The translations under genes and the position numbers were made by a program. A stretch of DNA of 10,308 bases from an uncultured Clostridia bacterium (GTDB taxonomy: Bacteria > Bacillota > Clostridia > Oscillospirales > Butyricicoccaceae), in assembly GCA_910589115.1 (NCBI GenBank), contig CAJUSB010000046.1, positions 1 to 10,308 of the forward strand, read 5' to 3'. The notes beneath the pieces were generated by a model. The model was not told the DNA's origin and did not search any database. It saw nothing but the letters and a program-made list of their open reading frames with translations. This document shows positions 6,403 to 10,308 of the stretch, piece after piece (positions within the stretch are counted from its first letter, which is position 1; every line of letters starts with the position of its first letter).

Positions 6403-8903
6403 CCGGGTGCGGGGCTGCCGTCTGGCAGAGCCGGTTCGTTCAGCCGTTCATATTCGGTTTCGGGTTCCATGCCGCCGACATCGACCACTGCGCTGACGCG
6501 GCCTTGGATTGTGCCGTGGATTTCGGCGTTGACAACGCCCTGCACGTAACCGCGCACATGGCCGTTAACACGCAGCGCACCTGTTCCGGTCTGTACAATA
6601 TCGGGCTTTTTCAGCGTAAATGCGGTACGTTCAATGATGGTATCACCCAGCAGCAGGATCTGCGGCAGGACACTCATAACGAGTATAATAGAGATGATTG
6701 TACCGCGGCCCAGACAGGAGCCGATGGAGGAAATTGCCGGGTTTGAGGAGAGCTGGCCGATGAGCAGCCCGGCGGCAGTCAGGATGGTACCCGAGGTCAC
6801 GATTGTGGGGAAGGACTGATTCAGTGTTTCCACGATGGCCTGTTGAATGGGCATTTCTTTTTTAAGCTCCATATAGCGATTGGAGATTACGATTGCATAA
6901 TCGATATTCGCGCCCATCTGGATCGAGCTGACAATGAGGTAGCTAAGGAAAAAGAGGTTTGTGCTGGTAAGGTAAGGAAAAGAAAAGTTGATCCAGACGC
7001 TGGACTGGATGACGGCAATCAGCAGCACGGGCAGGCCTGCGGACTGGAAGGTGAACAGCAGCACAATAATAACGAACAGTGCGGAAAGCACACTGATTAC
7101 GACATTGTCGCGGCTGAACGAGGTTGAAAGATCAAGGTCACTGGTGGAGTCCCCGACCAGGTAAACGTCGTCATAATACTTGGCGGCAATCTGGTGGATG
7201 GTGTTCAGGAAAGCGAAAGTTTCCGGGCTTTCCTCCGGCAGGTTGAGGCTGAGGAGGAGGCGGGTATAATTTTCGCCTTGGAGCTGACGTTTGGCGTCGG
7301 TGAGCTGATCGTAAAGGTCATTGATATCGGCATTCATTTCGGGGTCCAGCTCAACAAACCCTTCCTCTTTTTTATCGTAGAGGAAAAGGAACATATCAAT
7401 CAGCGGGACGTCATAGCTGTCGATGGAGCTGACGATGCGTCCATAATCCTCACGGTCAACGGCATAGGCGGAGTAAAGCAGGCGGGCGGCTTCGATATCC
7501 ACATCGGTCAGTTCGGCGAACTGACGGGGGGCGAGGCGGTCGGTGAGGACGTAGCCGTCCATGGCCTCAACGTTGGCGAGGCCCATGGTAAAGTCAATTT
7601 CTTCGTGGGCTTCAAGCTCACGCAGGAGGCGTCCTTCTTTTTCGTAGTCGCCCGCAGGGACGAGCAGAGCCATGACGTTGGTAGAGCCGAAAGTGGTATT
7701 CACCATTTTTTCGGCAATTTGGACTTCGTTCTGTTTCGTGGTAGAGAGTGTACTTTCGCCGTAGACGTAGGGGCAGCGGTTGGAAAAGTAGAAGCCTGCA
7801 CCGAGTGCAAAAACAAAGAGGACAGGCAATATGAATCTTGTTTTCAGAACGACCTTGCCCCAGCGGTCGATTTGGGGGACAAAACTGCGGTGATGGGATT
7901 TATCGATTTGCTTGGAAAAGAGCATGAGCAGGCCGGGCATGAGGGTGAATACGGAAAGCAGGCTGCACAGGATTGCTTTTACGAGGACGGTACCCATATC
8001 GCGGCCGATGCCGAACTGCATAAACATCATGGCGACCATACCGGAAATCGTGGTCAGGGAGCTGGCGGAGATTTCGGGGATTGCCTTGGAGAGAGCGACA
8101 ACGACAGCATCGTGAGCGTTGAGGTGTTCGCGTTCTTCGGTGTAGCGGTGGCATAGGATAATCGCGTAATCGATAGCGAGCGCGAGCTGAAGGACGATCG
8201 CGACGGAATTGGTAATGTAAGAAATTTCGCCCATTAAGAAGTTGGTGCCTTTATTAAGGAGGGCAGCGGAGCCGAAGGTCATCAGCAGCACAGGGATTTC
8301 CATATAGGTTTTGGAGGTAAACAGGAGGACGCTGACGATGATACCGACGGCCACGAGCATAACGATATTCATTTCTGCGTCCAGCAGGGCGGCTTCGGAG
8401 CTGCCGACGGGGCTGGATATGTAGAGGTCGCAGCCATCGAGTTTGGCTTTCAGCTCGGCCATAGCGGATTCGCAGATTTCGTCGCCTTCCTCGCCTTCAA
8501 AGGTAACGTCAATGAGTGCGGCGGCGCGCACATAATGTTCGGCGATATCCTCTGCGGTGAGCGGCGGGTCTGCTTCTGCATCAAGGAACTCCGCAGCGGA
8601 AATGCCCTCTATTTGTTCTAACTCTTGAGCCAGGCGGGCAGCGTGTTCGCGAGAGATGTTGGAAATCATCACGCGGGCGGTGGCGTAGGTCGTAACTTCG
8701 TTTTCCATGAGGGTGAGGCCCTGACGCGTCTCGGACTCACTGGGCAGATACTGTGTTATATCGTTGCAGACCTGCACCCAGCCGGAGGCGATAATACTGA
8801 AAACGATCATACCGATGAAAGCGAGGAAAACGCCATTTCTCTTATCGACGATGAAGGTTGCCAGCTTCAGCATGAAGCTGCGGTCATCTTTTTTCTCCTC
8901 CAT
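6381..8903 (-). CDS. MMPL/RND-superfamily (HAE-3 type) membrane exporter
   Basis: The 840-residue protein has the duplicated RND plan: one TM helix (about 25-42), an extracellular loop (43-178), five clustered helices (179-329), a TM at 357-373, a second extracellular loop (374-600), and five helices (602-753), about twelve in all. Paired Asp-Tyr motifs occur in the fourth helix of each half, LAIDYAI (Asp245-Tyr246) and ANIDYAI (Asp668-Tyr669), matching the proton-relay pairs of MmpL proteins. Family members export lipids, hydrophobic peptides or drugs using the proton gradient; the substrate here is unknown. A 775-811 cytoplasmic segment has short Val/Gly-spaced repeats (VNGHVRGYVQGV...), then an acidic/proline tail. 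The start at 8903 is chosen because AAAGGGG (8918-8912) is 8 nt upstream; the longer start at 8921 has no ribosome site. It lies 349 nt after tetR with repeat R2 between, and overlaps the surface-protein gene. No own promoter is evident. Confidence 0.9.
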   Translation of the reverse strand: MEEKKDDRSFMLKLATFIVDKRNGVFLAFIGMIVFSIIASGWVQVCNDITQYLPSESETRQGLTLMENEVTTYATARVMISNISREHAARLAQELEQIEGISAAEFLDAEADPPLTAEDIAEHYVRAAALIDVTFEGEEGDEICESAMAELKAKLDGCDLYISSPVGSSEAALLDAEMNIVMLVAVGIIVSVLLFTSKTYMEIPVLLMTFGSAALLNKGTNFLMGEISYITNSVAIVLQLALAIDYAIILCHRYTEEREHLNAHDAVVVALSKAIPEISASSLTTISGMVAMMFMQFGIGRDMGTVLVKAILCSLLSVFTLMPGLLMLFSKQIDKSHHRSFVPQIDRWGKVVLKTRFILPVLFVFALGAGFYFSNRCPYVYGESTLSTTKQNEVQIAEKMVNTTFGSTNVMALLVPAGDYEKEGRLLRELEAHEEIDFTMGLANVEAMDGYVLTDRLAPRQFAELTDVDIEAARLLYSAYAVDREDYGRIVSSIDSYDVPLIDMFLFLYDKKEEGFVELDPEMNADINDLYDQLTDAKRQLQGENYTRLLLSLNLPEESPETFAFLNTIHQIAAKYYDDVYLVGDSTSDLDLSTSFSRDNVVISVLSALFVIIVLLFTFQSAGLPVLLIAVIQSSVWINFSFPYLTSTNLFFLSYLIVSSIQMGANIDYAIVISNRYMELKKEMPIQQAIVETLNQSFPTIVTSGTILTAAGLLIGQLSSNPAISSIGSCLGRGTIISIILVMSVLPQILLLGDTIIERTAFTLKKPDIVQTGTGALRVNGHVRGYVQGVVNAEIHGTIQGRVSAVVDVGGMEPETEYERLNEPALPDGSPAPGKEARSK

Positions 8904-8940
8904 CAAAACAACCCCTTTCATAAGGTAAATAATATTTCAC

Positions 8941-9216
8941 GGTGCGCACCAAAGGGCGCTGCCCTCTGGACACCCGCCCCTCGCCGGGGGGCCGCCTATG
9001 CGGCGAGCACCAAAGGGCGCTGCCCTCTGGACACCCGCCCCTCGCCGGGGAGGCCGCCTATGCGGTGGGCACCAGAGGGCGCTGCCCTCTGGACTCCCGC
9101 GATTTTTTCGAGAAAAAATCGAGTAAAAGCTTTATTTCGCCTGCGGGCGGGATGGGTGCTGTGGAGATTTTTACTGCTGTACTGACCGGCCAGCCAAAAG
9201 GCAGGGCTGGCCGGTC
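8941..9216 (-). repeat. composite multi-hairpin intergenic repeat, copy R2 (expanded)
   Basis: This is most of the 349-bp spacer between tetR and the exporter gene, on the - strand (sense to the operon). Read on the - strand: hairpin a is GACCGGCCAGCC/GGCTGGCCGGTC (9216-9184) with loop CTGCCTTTT. Hairpin b is CGCC/GGCG (9149-9138), loop CGCA. An AAAGCTTTTA box follows. Hairpin c is CGATTTTTT/AAAAAATCG (9121-9100), loop CTCG. Hairpin d is CCAGAGGGC/GCCCTCTGG (9092-9072), loop AGC. Then come two further d/e modules. The order and several loops match R1, but the stems differ by paired compensating changes. There is no open frame of credible composition and no transposase. Hairpin a has no T-tract after it, so it is not a simple terminator of tetR. 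Confidence 0.85.
8946..9092 (-). repeat. tandem 61-62 bp repeats within R2
   Basis: The phrase GCACCARAGGGCGCTGCCC begins at 8946, 9007 and 9069, giving two full units of 61 and 62 bp and a third partial unit that runs into the rest of R2. Each full unit holds a hairpin around GCT (8949-8969, 9010-9030, 9072-9092) and a CGCC/GGYG hairpin with loop TATGC (8993-9005, 9055-9067). The units differ at a few bases, so they are not a very recent or assembly-made duplication. Confidence 0.85.
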
Positions 9217-9252
9217 GGGCGGCTGCGGCAGTCTATCGGGACAGGTTTTATT

Positions 9253-9891
9253 TTAGGGGGCAATGAGCTCCCGCGCAATGGATATGATATCATTTTGTAG
9301 TCCGGGCAGGTGGATTGTGACAGTTGCTGCCCGTTCTGGGGGGATACTAAGGATTGCAAATGCAGATTCACTCATGACCCGTATCGAGTCGCTGAGAGGA
9401 AGCCGCTTCCGATAGCAGAAGTTTGCCAGCATCCCACGGAGCACCCCCGTAATAGCCAGCGCCCGGGCGAAAATTTCAGAATCCGATTGACTGGCAAGTG
9501 ATTCGTGCAGATTCGTGCGCAGCCAATCTGCAAAATGCTGTGTGTGCTGTTCGGCCGTGCCGTGCAGGGAAAGCAATTCACCATACAGCTCACAAATATT
9601 TTCATCTAAATCAGCGGCCTGGAGCATTGTTGCACACATCAGTGCCAGCCGTAAAGGCGGATCGGCATCTTCACCGTAACGCCTACGTATCAGCTCATCG
9701 CAGCGGTCAAAAATGTCCGAAAAAAGCTGCTGGAAAATATCCTCTTTATTCTGAAAAAAATGATAAATACTTCCAATCATTAGCCCTGAATGACGGACAA
9801 TCTGCCTGATGGTCGTTCTTTTATAGCCCATCTCTAAAAAAATTGCTTTTGCACTGCTGAGTATACGCTGACGGGCGTCTTCGACCTGCAT
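9253..9891 (-). CDS. TetR/AcrR-family transcriptional regulator
   Basis: The 212-residue protein has the N-terminal TetR DNA-binding domain: helix 1 ARQRILSSAKAIFLEMGYKR (about 6-25), then the helix-turn-helix TTIRQIVRHSGLMIGSIYHFF (26-46) and NKEDIFQQLF (48-57), a close match to the canonical family block ending in Y-x-F with a downstream KED/E. The remaining helical domain (about 60-200) would bind a ligand and dimerise; its sequence is divergent, as usual, and gives no ligand clue. A ribosome site GAGGGA (9902-9897) lies 5 nt before the ATG. It is the first gene of the operon that continues into the MMPL exporter. TetR repressors next to MMPL/RND pumps usually repress the pump and themselves until a pump substrate or related small molecule binds. 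A dyad covering the transcription start (9909-9922) is the likely operator. Confidence 0.9.
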   Translation of the reverse strand: MQVEDARQRILSSAKAIFLEMGYKRTTIRQIVRHSGLMIGSIYHFFQNKEDIFQQLFSDIFDRCDELIRRRYGEDADPPLRLALMCATMLQAADLDENICELYGELLSLHGTAEQHTQHFADWLRTNLHESLASQSDSEIFARALAITGVLRGMLANFCYRKRLPLSDSIRVMSESAFAILSIPPERAATVTIHLPGLQNDIISIARELIAP

Positions 9892-9908
9892 AGGCTTCCC
9901 TCACTTTC

Positions 9909-9922
9909 TTTAACATGTTCAA
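9909..9922. promoter_or_regulatory. candidate operator over the tetR transcription start
   Basis: AACATGTT (9912-9919) is a perfect 8-bp palindrome, extending to TTTAACATGTTCAA (9909-9922) with one mismatched pair. It lies just downstream of the -10 of the tetR promoter, about where transcription starts, and before the ribosome site. The position suits steric autorepression by the TetR protein. Typical TetR sites are of this size, but binding is inferred. Confidence 0.55.
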
Positions 9923-9925
9923 ACT

Positions 9926-9955
9926 ATTATAGCATTTTGTAAGTGTGGCTGTCAA
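9926..9955 (-). promoter_or_regulatory. consensus sigma-A promoter of the tetR-exporter operon
   Basis: On the - strand TTGACA (9955-9950) and TATAAT (9931-9926) are both perfect consensus, spaced 18 bp. TGC just before the -10 makes it an extended -10 promoter. Transcription would start near 9919, giving a leader of about 28 nt. A promoter this strong in front of a repressor gene implies that tight repression normally limits it. Confidence 0.88.
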
Positions 9956-9957
9956 GC

Positions 9958-10013
9958 CATACCAATTATTAAATTTTTGCTGATAGTGTCAGCGGTGTTA
10001 ATTTGTTGGTATG
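9958..10013. repeat. 56-bp interrupted dyad upstream of the tetR promoter
   Basis: Three nested arms share one centre: CATACCAA (9958-9965) with TTGGTATG (10006-10013), ATTAA (9968-9972) with TTAAT (9998-10002), and GCTGA (9979-9983) with TCAGC (9989-9993) around TAGTG. It is AT-rich, unlike the neighbouring repeats, and starts 3 bp beyond the -35 box. It could be a binding site for another regulator or a remnant of a structured element. Confidence 0.5.
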
Positions 10014-10063
10014 TTCAGCATCGCATTTATTTATATTGTGATTACGACAGGGGACGCATTTTG

Positions 10064-10308
10064 CCACCCTGCCCGCCGTCCTTTTGGCGGGCAGGGCAAG
10101 GGGCAGTATCCAATATGTACGCGGCAAAATCCCCCGTCCCCGCCGCAGCGGAGAAAAGCTGCGTTAGCAGCTTGGGGTCTGGGGCGTGAGCCCCAGCGGG
10201 TGCAGGGCAGAGCCCGCCGCTCCCCGCGTAGGGGCGGGTGCAGGGCAGAGCCTGCCGCTCCCCGCGTAGGGGCGGGTGCAGGGCAGAGCCCGCCGCTCCC
10301 CGCGTAGG
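10064..10308 (+). repeat. composite multi-hairpin intergenic repeat, copy R3 (runs off the window)
   Basis: This begins with the same 35 bases as R1 (hairpin a at 10067-10096). Hairpin b is CCGC/GCGG with loop CGCA (10140-10151). In place of the T/A-rich hairpin c there is AAGCTGC/GCAGCTT with loop GTTA (10156-10173). Next is CTGGGGC/GCCCCAG with a GNRA-type loop GTGA (10179-10196), then repeated modules with CCCC/GGGG and loop GCGTA (10222-10234). No coding content is supported; forward frames through it are repeat artefacts. The right end is outside the window. Confidence 0.85.
10196..10308 (+). repeat. tandem 38-bp repeat array in R3
   Basis: Units starting GCGGGTGCAGGGCAGAGCC begin at 10196, 10234 and 10272, an exact 38-bp period. 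There are two full units and a third cut at 37 bp by the window end. Unit 2 has CCTGCC where units 1 and 3 have CCCGCC. The same unit occurs once, as 39 bp, in R1 (2900-2938). Units abut without unique spacers. Confidence 0.9.

Noticed and set aside
7194..8156. Long + strand open frame (320 codons) opposite the exporter gene
   Set aside because: It mirrors the exporter codons in composition, shows no recognisable domain and lacks convincing start signals; the opposite strand encodes a clear 12-TM MMPL protein.
8904..8921. Longer exporter start at 8921 (six extra residues)
   Set aside because: No Shine-Dalgarno precedes it, whereas AAAGGGG lies 8 nt before the ATG at 8903.
8946..9092. Tandem repeats considered as a CRISPR array (also 10196-10308)
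   Set aside because: Units abut directly without unique spacers of constant length, and no cas gene is nearby.
9184..9216. Strong 12-bp hairpin after tetR considered as an intrinsic terminator
   Set aside because: No T-run follows on the - strand, and the same hairpin is the first part of the composite repeat, present also away from gene ends.
8625..9256. Overlapping + strand open frames across the R2 repeat
   Set aside because: They translate the tandem hairpin repeats into repetitive peptide, have no homology I recognise and run into the antisense of the exporter and tetR.

Overview
The window reads like a chromosomal segment of a moderately GC-rich, butyrate-producing gut Clostridium, most likely in the order Oscillospirales (Faecalibacterium / Gemmiger / Agathobaculum-like). 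The support is a very recognisable butyryl-CoA:acetate CoA-transferase, an Asp23/Gls24 protein, Gram-positive Shine-Dalgarno and sigma-A promoter patterns, and several GC-rich intergenic multi-hairpin repeats. The exact genus cannot be decided from the sequence alone.

Left part (1-2750, + strand): three short, apparently separate transcription units. Each has its own promoter: but (butyryl-CoA:acetate CoA-transferase, last step of butyrate formation), an asp23-like gene closed by a strong intrinsic terminator, and a HIT-family nucleotide hydrolase/transferase.

Right part (2956-9955, - strand): an apparent operon reading tetR-type regulator, a 12-TM MMPL/RND-type exporter, then a 1142-residue secreted and membrane-anchored surface protein. 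The exporter stop and surface-protein start overlap in ATGA, so these two are probably translationally coupled. The surface protein has two sets of GLUG (GGIAG) repeats separated by about 425 residues of predicted helical/coiled-coil sequence, one InlB-like beta repeat and a C-terminal membrane anchor. A near-consensus promoter precedes tetR, with a dyad over its transcription start. The natural reading is an autoregulated export system in which the surface protein acts on the extracellular side of the transporter. That role is inference.

Three intergenic regions (about 2783-2946, 8941-9216 and 10064-10308) hold copies of one composite repeat built from a fixed order of four or five hairpins. 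Between copies many stems differ by paired, compensating changes while several loops are kept. Two copies also carry tandem expansions of one module (61-62 bp and 38 bp). I consider this the most interesting signal in the window. The last copy runs off the window end. No RNA genes, CRISPR array, transposase or phage gene was recognised.
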